Assembly: GCA_937872475.1 (NCBI GenBank)
Contig: CALMSY010000005.1
Coordinates: 62,001-126,000, forward strand
Source of the DNA: 67-14 sp020438345
GTDB taxonomy: Bacteria > Actinomycetota > Thermoleophilia > Solirubrobacterales > 70-9
Direction: 5' to 3'
DNA length: 64,000 nt
Translations under genes and position numbers: made by a program
Shown: positions 42,939-50,970 of the stretch, piece after piece
Numbering within the stretch: position 1 is the stretch's first letter
Layout: each line of letters starts with the position of its first letter
Notes under the pieces: generated by a model
What the model saw: the letters and a program-made list of their open reading frames with translations, nothing else
Databases searched by the model: none
Told to the model about the DNA's origin: nothing

Positions 42939-44357
42939 ATGAAACCCGCATCAGGCACATCCACGCTGACCCAGGACTCGCCTCACCTGACCGGAAAGGA
43001 CCTGCGGAAGAAGGCCCCCCGGGAGAGCCACGGTGAGTGGGAGCCGGCCCCGAAACGCGACCCGCTGAAGATCCTTCTGGCCCAGGGCGAGAGCCGGGTT
43101 CAGGATCTGCTGCCGATCCGCTACGGACGGATGTCCGCCTCGGCTTTCGCTTTCTATCGGGGAGGTGCCGCGATCATGGCCGCCGACCTCGCCCCCACCC
43201 CGATCACCGGGGTTCGGGTTCAGGCATGCGGTGATGCTCACATCTCGAATTTCGGTGGATACGCGGCCCCGGACCGCAAGCTGGTCTTCGATCTGAACGA
43301 CTTTGACGAGACGCTCCCGGCTCCGTGGGAATGGGATGTGAAACGGATGGCAGCCAGCGCCGCGATCGCCGCCCGCGGCAGGGGAGCCGGCAAGAAGGCG
43401 GCGCGCAGGATCGTCCTCTCCTGCGTTGCCCAGTACCGGGAAACCATGCGCGCACTGGCCGAAGCGAGCTATCTCGATGTCTGGTACGCCCGGCTCGACG
43501 TTGAAGAGATGATCGAGATCCTGGAGGAAGCTCACGGCCATGAGTCTGGGGTGAATCTGCGCCGGGACATAGCCAAAGCAAGCAGGAAGGACAGCGGCCG
43601 GGCGCAGCGCAAGCTGACCGAAGGGTCGACTGAGGGCGAACCCCGCTTTTCCAGCCGGCCACCTCTGCTGGTGCCCGCGAGAGAACTCGCCCCCACCCTC
43701 GGGGTGACCGACGAAGACGCGGTCAGGGTGTTGCTTGACGGACTACTCACGCAATACAAGGAAACCCTCCCGTCCGACCGCCAACACCTGATCGGCCACT
43801 ACAGGTTCGTGGACCTTGCCCGGAAGGTCGTAGGGGTCGGATCGGTTGGCACCCGGGCTTGGGTGCTCCTGTTTCTTTCCAACCGGCGTCAGGATCCGCT
43901 GGTTCTCCAGGTCAAGGAAGCCCAGGATTCGGTCCTTGCTCCCTATGCGGGCGCATCCAGGTTCCGGCTACAAGGCCGCCGGGTGGTGGAAGGCCAGAGG
44001 CTTACCCAGGCTGCAAGCGACCTGTTCCTCGGCTGGATGAGGGCGCAGGGGCCCGACGGCAAGGTCCGGGATTTCTATGTGCGCCAACTCTGGGACGGAA
44101 AGCTTTCGATCGACATAGATTCCCTGGATGAAGCAGGACTGACCGAGTACGTCCGGGCCTGCGGCGGTGCTCTGGCATTGGCTCATGCCCGCACTGGTGA
44201 CCGGGTCGCGATAGCCGACTACCTGGGCAAGAACGACAGCTTCGATCGGGCGATAGCGGAGTTCAGCCTCCGCTACGAGAAACAGAACAAGGCCGATTTC
44301 GAATCGTTCACGGCGGAGATCGAAGCCGGCAGAATCGAAGCGACTCCAGGCATTTGA
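42939..44357 (+). CDS. DUF2252 protein with kinase-like motifs in permuted order
   Basis: 472 residues; overall pattern fits DUF2252, function unknown. I see CGDAHISNF (D99 and N104, spaced as in the HGD-x4-N catalytic loop of aminoglycoside phosphotransferases). FDLNDFDET follows (D118-D123, like the metal-binding IDF/IDW step), then WEWDVKRMA. Much later come a glycine loop VGVGSVG (G299, G301, G304) and VLQVKEA (K326, spaced like a VAIK lysine). The N-lobe elements therefore lie after the catalytic ones. This suggests a circularly permuted kinase-like enzyme, an inference from motifs only. It has its own leaderless promoter, and a GC-rich hairpin follows. Confidence 0.82.
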   Translation: MKPASGTSTLTQDSPHLTGKDLRKKAPRESHGEWEPAPKRDPLKILLAQGESRVQDLLPIRYGRMSASAFAFYRGGAAIMAADLAPTPITGVRVQACGDAHISNFGGYAAPDRKLVFDLNDFDETLPAPWEWDVKRMAASAAIAARGRGAGKKAARRIVLSCVAQYRETMRALAEASYLDVWYARLDVEEMIEILEEAHGHESGVNLRRDIAKASRKDSGRAQRKLTEGSTEGEPRFSSRPPLLVPARELAPTLGVTDEDAVRVLLDGLLTQYKETLPSDRQHLIGHYRFVDLARKVVGVGSVGTRAWVLLFLSNRRQDPLVLQVKEAQDSVLAPYAGASRFRLQGRRVVEGQRLTQAASDLFLGWMRAQGPDGKVRDFYVRQLWDGKLSIDIDSLDEAGLTEYVRACGGALALAHARTGDRVAIADYLGKNDSFDRAIAEFSLRYEKQNKADFESFTAEIEAGRIEATPGI

Positions 44358-44367
44358 TGCCGACGGC

Positions 44368-44398
44368 GGCCTCGGCTTGCCTCATGGCAGCCGAGGCC
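44368..44398 (+). terminator. GC-rich hairpin after the DUF2252 gene
   Basis: Perfect 10-bp stem GGCCTCGGCT/AGCCGAGGCC, 11-nt loop, 10 bp after the stop, no T-tract. Actinobacterial terminators often lack the T-tract. Confidence 0.55.
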
Positions 44399-44515
44399 AT
44401 CGAGGGAAGGTTCCACCCGGGATCCACCACAGCGACAGCGTGATCGACCCGAGCCCCTGCTTGCGGGTCTCGCCACCAATGTCCCCGAAGCCCGCATTCT
44501 CCGGCCGGACGGCAC

Positions 44516-44521
44516 TACGAT
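44516..44521 (+). promoter_or_regulatory. -10 box TACGAT, leaderless promoter of adenosine deaminase-like gene
   Basis: TACGAT, then CACCAC, then ATG. Confidence 0.55.
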
Positions 44522-44527
44522 CACCAC

Positions 44528-45931
44528 ATGAAGTTTCGTCCCGCCCTTCTCTGCCTGCTGGCTGTCTTCGTTGCGATCGGCCCCGGCACCAGTTCGGCAG
44601 ATGTTCCCGGTGCCGCGAAACGGCTTGACAGTCTCAGGGACCAGCCCGAACGGCTGCGGCAATTCCTCCGCAACATGCCGAAGGGGACCGATCTGCACAC
44701 TCACCTTTCCGGAGCTGTCTATGCGGAGTCAATGATCAGGTGGGGCGCCGAGGATGGCAAATGCGTCGACACAACCACTTTTGCTTCCTCCTTTCCACCT
44801 TGCCTGCCCGACCAGCTTCCGCTGACGGCCGCCCTTTCGAACACGGTCCTTTGGGACCAGATCCTCGGTGCCTGGTCGATGCGGGGGTTCCGCCCGGACG
44901 CTTTCTCCGGGCACAACCATTTCTTTGCCACCTTCGACCTCTTCGGGCCCGCCTTCAGCGGTCGCCAGGGTGACGGCCTGGCCCAGGTTGCCCAGAGAGC
45001 CGCTTCCCAGAACGTCCAGTACATCGAGCCACTGATCACGCCGCAATTCGGCGCCTCCATGGCGGTCGCCAACCAAACTGGTTACAACCCGGACTTTCAA
45101 GCGATGCGTCAGGCAATGCTCGATGCGGGGATCAGGAATGCGATCCCGGCAGCCAGCGAGACAGCAACTGCCGCGATCTCGGGGTCCTGGATCCGGATGG
45201 GCTGCGACACGGCGAACCCGCGGCCGGGTTGCGATGTGCTGGTCAACTTCGACGTCCAGGTGCTGCGAAACCAGCCTCCCGCTGTGGTTTTCGCCCAGCT
45301 CCTCTTCGGCTTCGAGTTGATGGCGGCCGACCCCCGCTGGGCCGGGCTCAACATGGTCCAGCCCGAGGATGCGGCATATTCTCTCGGCAATTACAAACTT
45401 CACATGAGAATGGTCCGCTATCTGCGTTCGGTCTATCCGGGTGAGCATGTCACCCTCCACGCGGGCGAACTCGTTCCCGGTCTTGTGCCTCCTTCCAACC
45501 TGCGCTTCCATATCCGGCAGGCTGTGAACGTGGCCGGGACCGACCGGATCGGCCACGGTGCCGATCTGCGCTGGGAACGAAACCCCGCCCAGATCCTTCG
45601 CAGCATGAAAGCCAGGGGGGTCTGCCTCGAATCAAACCTGACCTCGAACCAGCAGATCCTTGAACTCTCCGGCAGACGCCACCCGATTACCGACTACGTG
45701 CGGGCCGGCATCAAGGTCACACTCTCAACCGATGACGAAGGTGTCTCCCGCACCGATCTCACCGGCCAGTACGTGAAGGCCGTTCGGCAGCACGGTTTCG
45801 GCTACCGGCGCCTTAAGAAGTTCGCCAATGACGGCCTGCGCTGCTCCTTCCTGGATCGGGCAACGAAAGAGACCGCCCTTGCCGATCAGGCCCGGCGCTT
45901 CAGGAAGTTCGAGGCCAATTGGGGAAGTTGA
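44528..45931 (+). CDS. Secreted adenosine deaminase-like hydrolase
   Basis: 467 residues with a signal peptide (MKFRPALLCLLAVFVAIGPG...SSA). The zinc site begins with DLHTHLSGA (H57, H59); the catalytic Glu is in TLHAGEL (~315), DRIGHGAD supplies the next His, and LSTDDEGVSR (~400) the paired Asp. This is the adenosine/AMP deaminase superfamily, closest in layout to secreted ADGF-like deaminases. Extra Cys residues (CVDTT, PPCLPD, GCD...GCD) suggest disulfides outside the cell. Deamination of extracellular adenosine is likely but other purines or adducts are possible. Confidence 0.88.
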   Translation: MKFRPALLCLLAVFVAIGPGTSSADVPGAAKRLDSLRDQPERLRQFLRNMPKGTDLHTHLSGAVYAESMIRWGAEDGKCVDTTTFASSFPPCLPDQLPLTAALSNTVLWDQILGAWSMRGFRPDAFSGHNHFFATFDLFGPAFSGRQGDGLAQVAQRAASQNVQYIEPLITPQFGASMAVANQTGYNPDFQAMRQAMLDAGIRNAIPAASETATAAISGSWIRMGCDTANPRPGCDVLVNFDVQVLRNQPPAVVFAQLLFGFELMAADPRWAGLNMVQPEDAAYSLGNYKLHMRMVRYLRSVYPGEHVTLHAGELVPGLVPPSNLRFHIRQAVNVAGTDRIGHGADLRWERNPAQILRSMKARGVCLESNLTSNQQILELSGRRHPITDYVRAGIKVTLSTDDEGVSRTDLTGQYVKAVRQHGFGYRRLKKFANDGLRCSFLDRATKETALADQARRFRKFEANWGS

Positions 45932-45967
45932 ACCGGATACGCGGGTGAGCTGAACCGGCAATGCCAC

Positions 45968-46729
45968 TCAGTCGAGGATTGCGACCACCCGGGCCGGCGC
46001 TGCGCTTCCACCGACCAGCTTCAGCGGGAAGCAGGCAACCTGGAAGCCATGTGGAGGCAGCTGATCGAGGTTCGAGAGACGCTCGATCTGCGAGTAGGGA
46101 ATGTCGGCCTGATGCGCTTCCCAGAAGATCCCGGCCTCGCCCTTCTCTTTCGCCTCTTCGGCCTGAATCCAGAGCGGCCGGTCCCAGCCCCACGCATCGA
46201 TTCCCATGACCCGCACACCGCGGTCGTAAAGCCACCTGGTTGCCGCCGCGCTGACCCCGGGACCATGCGCCATGTATTCGATCGCACCCAGGTAGCGGTC
46301 ACAGCCGGTCCAGACCAGGCAGATGTCTCGCTCCGCGACCTCGTAGTCGATCCGTTCGAGCTCCGTCTCGAGATCCGCGACCTCGATCACCTCACCGTCG
46401 GCTCTTTCATGAAAATCGAGCAGGAAGGCCGGGCGGAAGAACCAGTCGAGCGGAAGCTGGTCGATCGTTTCGGCCGGCTTGCCCTGAATCGTCGAGTTGT
46501 AATGCCAGGGCGCATCGACATGCGTCGAGCTGTGGGTCCCGAGCAAAGTGAAGGTGTCGACCGCCCATCCTTCACCGTCGCGCAACAGTTCCGGGCCAAC
46601 ACCGAAGAGGGCCTCGATCTGCTTCGCACCTTCCTCATGCGGCGTGTATTCAACGTCGACACGCACTACATCGGGGGCACCTTCGGGTCCCGGCTCGATC
46701 GGAGCCGAAAGATCGATGAATCTGCTCAT
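45968..46729 (-). CDS. Cyclase-family metal hydrolase (kynurenine formamidase-like)
   Basis: 253 residues. The metal motif GTHSSTHVDAPWH is the hallmark H-x-G/T-H-x-D-x-P-x-H of the cyclase family (Pfam Cyclase), which includes KynB, isatin hydrolase and polyketide cyclases. Other segments: MSRFIDLSAPIEPG at the N-terminus, DICLVWTGCDR, GVRVMGIDAWGWDRP and FQVACFPLKLVGGSAAPARV. No kynurenine-pathway genes are adjacent. Divergent from the SDR gene with 47 bp between; CATACT lies 6 bp before the ATG. Confidence 0.88.
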   Translation of the reverse strand: MSRFIDLSAPIEPGPEGAPDVVRVDVEYTPHEEGAKQIEALFGVGPELLRDGEGWAVDTFTLLGTHSSTHVDAPWHYNSTIQGKPAETIDQLPLDWFFRPAFLLDFHERADGEVIEVADLETELERIDYEVAERDICLVWTGCDRYLGAIEYMAHGPGVSAAATRWLYDRGVRVMGIDAWGWDRPLWIQAEEAKEKGEAGIFWEAHQADIPYSQIERLSNLDQLPPHGFQVACFPLKLVGGSAAPARVVAILD

Positions 46730-46764
46730 GCCACAAGTATGGCCACCCGGGCGGCTGTCGCACC

Positions 46765-46770
46765 TACACT
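46765..46770 (+). promoter_or_regulatory. -10 box TACACT, leaderless promoter of SDR gene
   Basis: TACACT, then GTCTCC, then ATG. Confidence 0.55.
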
Positions 46771-46776
46771 GTCTCC

Positions 46777-47799
46777 ATGATGGAAGCTACGGCTGTTGAG
46801 GGAACGGTCCTGGTCACCGGTGGCTCCGGCTTTCTCGGCGGCAGGGCGATCATTGATCTCCTGGAGCGGGGCTACGATGTCCGGACCACGGTCCGCGACA
46901 AAGCCAAAGCGCCAGCGATCGAGGAGAACATCTCGGCCGAGCTGGGTCGTCCGGCCGGGATCGAATTCTTCGAGGCGGACCTCGCGTCGGATTCCGGCTG
47001 GACCGAAGCGGTCGCCGGTTGCCGCTATGTACTCCACATCGCCTCCCCCTTCCCGCCGTCCAGGCCTAAGGACCCGCAGGAACTGATCCGTCCTGCGGTG
47101 GACGGCGCAACCCGGGTGATCACTGCTGCGCTTGACGCGGGAGTCGAACGGGTCGTAATGACCTCGTCAGTAGCCGCGATCAGGGGAGGCAACAACCAGG
47201 AAGACCGGGTCTGCTCCGAACTCGACTGGACTGACATCGATAAGGTCTCCGCCTATCCGCAGTCCAAGACGCTGGCCGAGCTCGCTGCCTGGGAGCTGGT
47301 CGATTCGCGGGGTGAGCGCGAGAAGCTCGCGGTGATCAACCCGAGTGCCATCCTCGGTCCGGTGATGCCCGACGACGATTCATTCTCGCTCGAAGGGATC
47401 CAGCGTCTGCTCGATGGAATGCCGGCGGTGCCGAAGATCGGATTCAGCTGGGTCGATGTGCGTGATGTCTCGGCCGCCCATATCGCGGCGATGGAGATTC
47501 CCGAAGCCGGTGGCCAGCGCTATATAGCTTCCGGCCCCTTCCTCTGGCTGCTCGAAGTTTCGGAAATTCTCCGCGAGAGGCTGCCCGATCTGGCAAGGAA
47601 GGCCCCGACCCGCACAGCCCCGAAGTTCATGGTCCGAATAATGGCCCTCTTCGACCCTGGCGCCCGTGCCCTGGTCGGAGACATCGGACAGAAAAGCAAC
47701 TTCGACACCACCAGGGCCAGGGAAGTGCTGGGTATCGAAGCCCGCCCGGTCGAAGAAACAATCGTCGACTGCGCCCGGTCCCTGGCCGCGAGAAGCTAA
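46777..47799 (+). CDS. Extended SDR / NAD-dependent epimerase (dihydroflavonol reductase-like)
   Basis: A 340-residue Rossmann oxidoreductase. Nucleotide motif VTGGSGFLGGRAI near the N-terminus, ASPFPPSRPKDP, VVMTSSVAAIRGG and the active site YPQSKTLAE (Tyr-x3-Lys), then INPSAILGPVM and WVDVRDVSAAHIAAM. The pattern matches the DFR/aldehyde-reductase subgroup that reduces carbonyls with NADPH. Substrate unknown. It converges on the M23 peptidase gene. Confidence 0.9.
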   Translation: MMEATAVEGTVLVTGGSGFLGGRAIIDLLERGYDVRTTVRDKAKAPAIEENISAELGRPAGIEFFEADLASDSGWTEAVAGCRYVLHIASPFPPSRPKDPQELIRPAVDGATRVITAALDAGVERVVMTSSVAAIRGGNNQEDRVCSELDWTDIDKVSAYPQSKTLAELAAWELVDSRGEREKLAVINPSAILGPVMPDDDSFSLEGIQRLLDGMPAVPKIGFSWVDVRDVSAAHIAAMEIPEAGGQRYIASGPFLWLLEVSEILRERLPDLARKAPTRTAPKFMVRIMALFDPGARALVGDIGQKSNFDTTRAREVLGIEARPVEETIVDCARSLAARS

Positions 47800-47824
47800 C
47801 CGCCACCGGCGCCGGGGCAGGAAG

Positions 47825-48628
47825 CTACCAGTCCCAGGAATCGAGAATCGGTTCCGGGTTAAGGAGCCTGCCGCGGGTCCGGATCTCGATGTGGAGGTGG
47901 CAGGGGGTGCTGGCAGCGTTGCCCGTCTGGCCGACCGAGCCGAGGCGCCGGCCGGCCCTGACGATCTGACCCTTCCGGACAGCCGCCGGACGGAGCAGAT
48001 GCGAGTACTTGTAGGTCCGCCTCTCCCCTTTTCCCTTCAGCACCACGAAGTTCCCGTAAAGCTCAGGGTCGTAGTCAGCTTTGAGGATGGTCCCCGCGCG
48101 TACCGCAACCAGTGGCGTGCCGCAGGCCGCGGTGACATCGAAGCCCTCGTGGGTTCGGCCGTCGACCCTGGGAGCCCCGAACTCTCCGATGTAGCCGCGG
48201 GTGCCATGGGGCCCGTCGACCGGGAACTGATGTCCATGGAGCCGGACCCTGCCAAGCCCGCTGAAGGGACCACCGACCGGCCCGACGAAAACTCCGTAGT
48301 GACCGGCTGGAGCGAGTCGACCCCGCCCGGTTCTTCCATCCCAGCCTCGGTGATGCCAGCGACCAGGCTGAAGCCTGCCGGTGACGATTCGACGGATTAC
48401 CCGCTTTCGGCCTCCGGCCACCAGGTACACACGAATCACGACTTTCATGCTCTGTCTGGCAGCGAAGCGGAAGTGAAAGCGAACCGGCTGCACCGAAAAT
48501 GGAATTGCCTGTCGCGGGGTTACGGTCCCGTCCTTGAACCGGAAGCCTTCGTTCCCCTGACCCGGTTTCGCATCAAAGGGGACAGTGGCTGCACCTGCCG
48601 ACCCTGCAAGAAGCAGAGCCGCCACCAC
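47825..48628 (-). CDS. Exported M23 (LytM) peptidase
   Basis: About 267 residues from a GTG start. A hydrophobic leader precedes AGAATVPFDAK. A FlgD/CHU-type Ig-like domain is next (GRWHHRGWDGRTGRGRLAPAG, GHYGVFVG). The C-terminal LytM domain has HEGFDVTAACGTPL and HLHIEI (zinc ligands), plus YGNFVVLKG and SHL. Cell-wall endopeptidase by family. The GTG gives a leader without a basic n-region; the frame stays open upstream to the clpP stop and would add SFRGFLSGAVAF, but offers no standard start codon. The start is therefore uncertain. Confidence 0.85.
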   Translation of the reverse strand: MVAALLLAGSAGAATVPFDAKPGQGNEGFRFKDGTVTPRQAIPFSVQPVRFHFRFAARQSMKVVIRVYLVAGGRKRVIRRIVTGRLQPGRWHHRGWDGRTGRGRLAPAGHYGVFVGPVGGPFSGLGRVRLHGHQFPVDGPHGTRGYIGEFGAPRVDGRTHEGFDVTAACGTPLVAVRAGTILKADYDPELYGNFVVLKGKGERRTYKYSHLLRPAAVRKGQIVRAGRRLGSVGQTGNAASTPCHLHIEIRTRGRLLNPEPILDSWDW

Positions 48629-48674
48629 GAAGGCGACGGCTCCGGAAAGAAATCCTCGAAAGGAGATACTGCTC

Positions 48675-49259
48675 CTAGCGGTGTTCGATCACCCGGTCGA
48701 TGATGCCGTACTCGGCGGCATCCTCGGCGCTCATGAAGTAGTCACGCTCGGTGTCATGGGTGATCTTCTCGAGATCCTGCTTGGTGTGTTTGGCGAGGAT
48801 CTTGTCGAGACGGCCACGGGTGTCGATGATCTCGTTGGCGTGGATCTCGATGTCGGAAGCCTGACCCTGGAATCCGGAAGATACCTGGTGGATCAGGATC
48901 TTCGAATTCGGCAGTGACATCCGCTTGCCTTCGGCTCCGCCGGCCAGCAGCAGCGCTCCCATGCTCATCGCGATGCCGACGCAGATCGTCTGGACATCGG
49001 GCTTGATGAACTGCATCGTGTCGTAAATCGCCAGGCCCGCGTAAACGGAGCCACCGGGCGAATTGATGTAGAGGCTGATGTCCTTCTCGGGATCCTCCGC
49101 ATCCAGGTGAAGCAACTGGGCCACCACCAGGTTGGCGATGTCCTCGTTCACACCGGTGCCGAGGAAGATGATGCGCTCGTTGAGGAGCCGGGAATAGATG
49201 TCGAACGAACGCTCTCCGCGAGAGGTCTGTTCGACGACCATGGGGACAAGTGGACTCAT
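48675..49259 (-). CDS. clpP: ATP-dependent Clp protease proteolytic subunit
   Basis: A 194-residue serine protease forming the ClpP barrel. Catalytic Ser is in GIAMSMGALLL (~98), His in ILIHQVSSG and Asp in DTERDYFMSAEDAAEYG. The ATG giving MSPLVPMVVEQTSRGERSFD is chosen for family length and AGGA 8 bp upstream; an ATG three codons earlier exists, and the frame is open far into tig. Downstream of tig as in most bacteria. No second clpP is in the window. Confidence 0.96.
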   Translation of the reverse strand: MSPLVPMVVEQTSRGERSFDIYSRLLNERIIFLGTGVNEDIANLVVAQLLHLDAEDPEKDISLYINSPGGSVYAGLAIYDTMQFIKPDVQTICVGIAMSMGALLLAGGAEGKRMSLPNSKILIHQVSSGFQGQASDIEIHANEIIDTRGRLDKILAKHTKQDLEKITHDTERDYFMSAEDAAEYGIIDRVIEHR

Positions 49260-49353
49260 GTCGATCATCCTATAGAGGGTTGATATCGGGCCGACTCCAG
49301 CAGAGCCGGCCCATCCATCTAGTTCCCCTGTGGGCCGGCGGGTTCTACCTGGA

Positions 49354-49373
49354 GGGCGGGTCGGACCCCGCCC
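49354..49373 (-). terminator. GC hairpin between tig and clpP
   Basis: GGGCGGG/CCCGCCC stem with a 6-nt loop begins 7 bp after the tig stop, without a T-tract. Possibly an attenuator setting the tig:clpP ratio. Confidence 0.45.
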
Positions 49374-49380
49374 GGCTTGC

Positions 49381-50757
49381 TTATTCGGAAGATTCGGTTT
49401 CCGAATCTTCTTCTTCGTCGTCACCGATTCCCCAGAGCTTCTTTCCGGCCTCCTCGGCTGACATCTCGATTGATTTTGCCGCGTCGGCGATTACGTCCAT
49501 TGCCTTGCGGACCTTGATGTCGGCGGCGACCATCTCGTGGCGCCCATCCCGCTTGAGGCGTTCCAGCAGCTTGGCGCCGGTAGTCCGCTCATGGGAGGCG
49601 GCGTGCTCAAGCTCCTCGGCCATTTCTTCATCGGTGACTTCAATGCCCTCGGCATCGGCCACGGCGACCAGGACCGCCTCACGACGGATTTCCTGGTCTG
49701 CATCGTCGAGTGATTCGTCGATGATCTCGTCGCGGGTCTTGCCCTGCATCTGGAGATAGGTGTCCGGGTTCATGCCCTGCTGGGCCATCTGGCGCTCGAC
49801 CCGGTCCCAGCGTTCCTCTCCCCGGGCCCGGAGGATCGGCTCGGGTATCCCGACCTTTGCGTTGGCAACTGCGGCGTCAACCGCGGCGACCCGAAACTCC
49901 TGTTCGATCCGCTGCTCTGCGGATTCGCCCAGCTTCTCGGCGATATCGGCCCGCAGTTCGGCAATCGTGTCGAACTCGGATGCCTCGGCAGCAAAATCAT
50001 CGTTGGCTTCGGGTAGTTCCTTGACCCGAATCTCCTTCACCGTGACCGCAAAGTCAGCGTTCTGGCCTGCCAGCTCCGCTGCTCCGTAGTCCTCGGGGAA
50101 GTTCACGTTGACCGCGACCTCATCACCGGACTTTGCGCCGATGATCTGCTCCTCGAAGTCATCGATCAACTGGCCGGAGCCGATCTCGATCGTATGGTCG
50201 TTGGCGCTGCCGCCTTCAAACTCGACCCCGTCGAGAGAACCGACGAAATCGACCAGAACATGGTCGCCTTCCTCTGCCGCGCGCTCGACCACGTCGAGGC
50301 TGGACATGCCTTCCCGAAGTCGTTCGATCTCACGGTCGATTACCTCGTCTGGAACGTCAGTCCCAGCCTTCTCGACTTCAAGACCCTTGTATTCACCCAG
50401 CTCCGCGGCGGGACGAACACCGACTTCGTAGCTGAACTCGAGATCCTGGCCTTCGGCGGTCGGGGGCTTGGTGATTTCCACCTCCGGACTGCCGATCGGG
50501 ACCACACCGGATTCGTAGACCGACTGCTGATACCACTCCGGCAGTGCTTCCTGAATCGCCTCCTGAAAGACGGTTTCGAAGCCGAGCCGCTGGATGGCAA
50601 GCGAAGGTGGAGCCTTGCCCTTGCGGAAACCGGGCATGCGCATTTCGCGGGCGAGGGCCCTGGCGGCCCGCTGGACCTGGACGGACACTTCATCGGCCGG
50701 AATTTCGACCTCGACTCGTGCCCTCGAATCTTCTAGTTCAGTAACGGTGGTCTTCAA
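49381..50757 (-). CDS. tig: Trigger factor
   Basis: A 458-residue ribosome-associated chaperone with peptidyl-prolyl isomerase activity. The ribosome-binding signature is MPGFRKGKAPPSLAIQRLG (~41-58). The FKBP-like domain (about 160-245) includes VLVDFVGSLDGVEFEGG, and the helical C-terminal domain ends in an acidic tail (DDEEEDSETESSE). TTG start, with TAGGCT 9 bp upstream. It follows a small 66-aa gene by 12 bp. Confidence 0.96.
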   Translation of the reverse strand: MKTTVTELEDSRARVEVEIPADEVSVQVQRAARALAREMRMPGFRKGKAPPSLAIQRLGFETVFQEAIQEALPEWYQQSVYESGVVPIGSPEVEITKPPTAEGQDLEFSYEVGVRPAAELGEYKGLEVEKAGTDVPDEVIDREIERLREGMSSLDVVERAAEEGDHVLVDFVGSLDGVEFEGGSANDHTIEIGSGQLIDDFEEQIIGAKSGDEVAVNVNFPEDYGAAELAGQNADFAVTVKEIRVKELPEANDDFAAEASEFDTIAELRADIAEKLGESAEQRIEQEFRVAAVDAAVANAKVGIPEPILRARGEERWDRVERQMAQQGMNPDTYLQMQGKTRDEIIDESLDDADQEIRREAVLVAVADAEGIEVTDEEMAEELEHAASHERTTGAKLLERLKRDGRHEMVAADIKVRKAMDVIADAAKSIEMSAEEAGKKLWGIGDDEEEDSETESSE

Positions 50758-50769
50758 GGTCGGTTGAGC

Positions 50770-50970
50770 CTAGCGAGGAGCCGACTGTTTCGCGCCCCGG
50801 CTGGCCTTCTTGGCTTTGAGGTGGGACCTCAACGCTTTGGCGAAATCGAGCGTAAAGCCGACCAGCCGACCGACCGGGCCGGTGACCAGCCAGGCCCGGA
50901 AGGGAGCCCGCTCAAGGGTTCGGTTGCCGGCCGGTCCGCGCGCGGGTCTGTCCGTTTCACTCACTCGCAT
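50770..50970 (-). CDS. Small conserved-looking hypothetical protein (66 aa)
   Basis: Begins MRVSETDRPARGP and contains PFRAWLVTGPVGRLVGFTLD with a basic C-terminus (LRSHLKAKKASRGAKQ). The AWLVTGPVG...D pattern resembles small actinobacterial proteins I have seen without assigned function. It overlaps the end of the spermidine-synthase-like gene by 14 bp and precedes tig, consistent with translational coupling. A GTG two codons later is an alternative start. Confidence 0.55.
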   Translation of the reverse strand: MRVSETDRPARGPAGNRTLERAPFRAWLVTGPVGRLVGFTLDFAKALRSHLKAKKASRGAKQSAPR

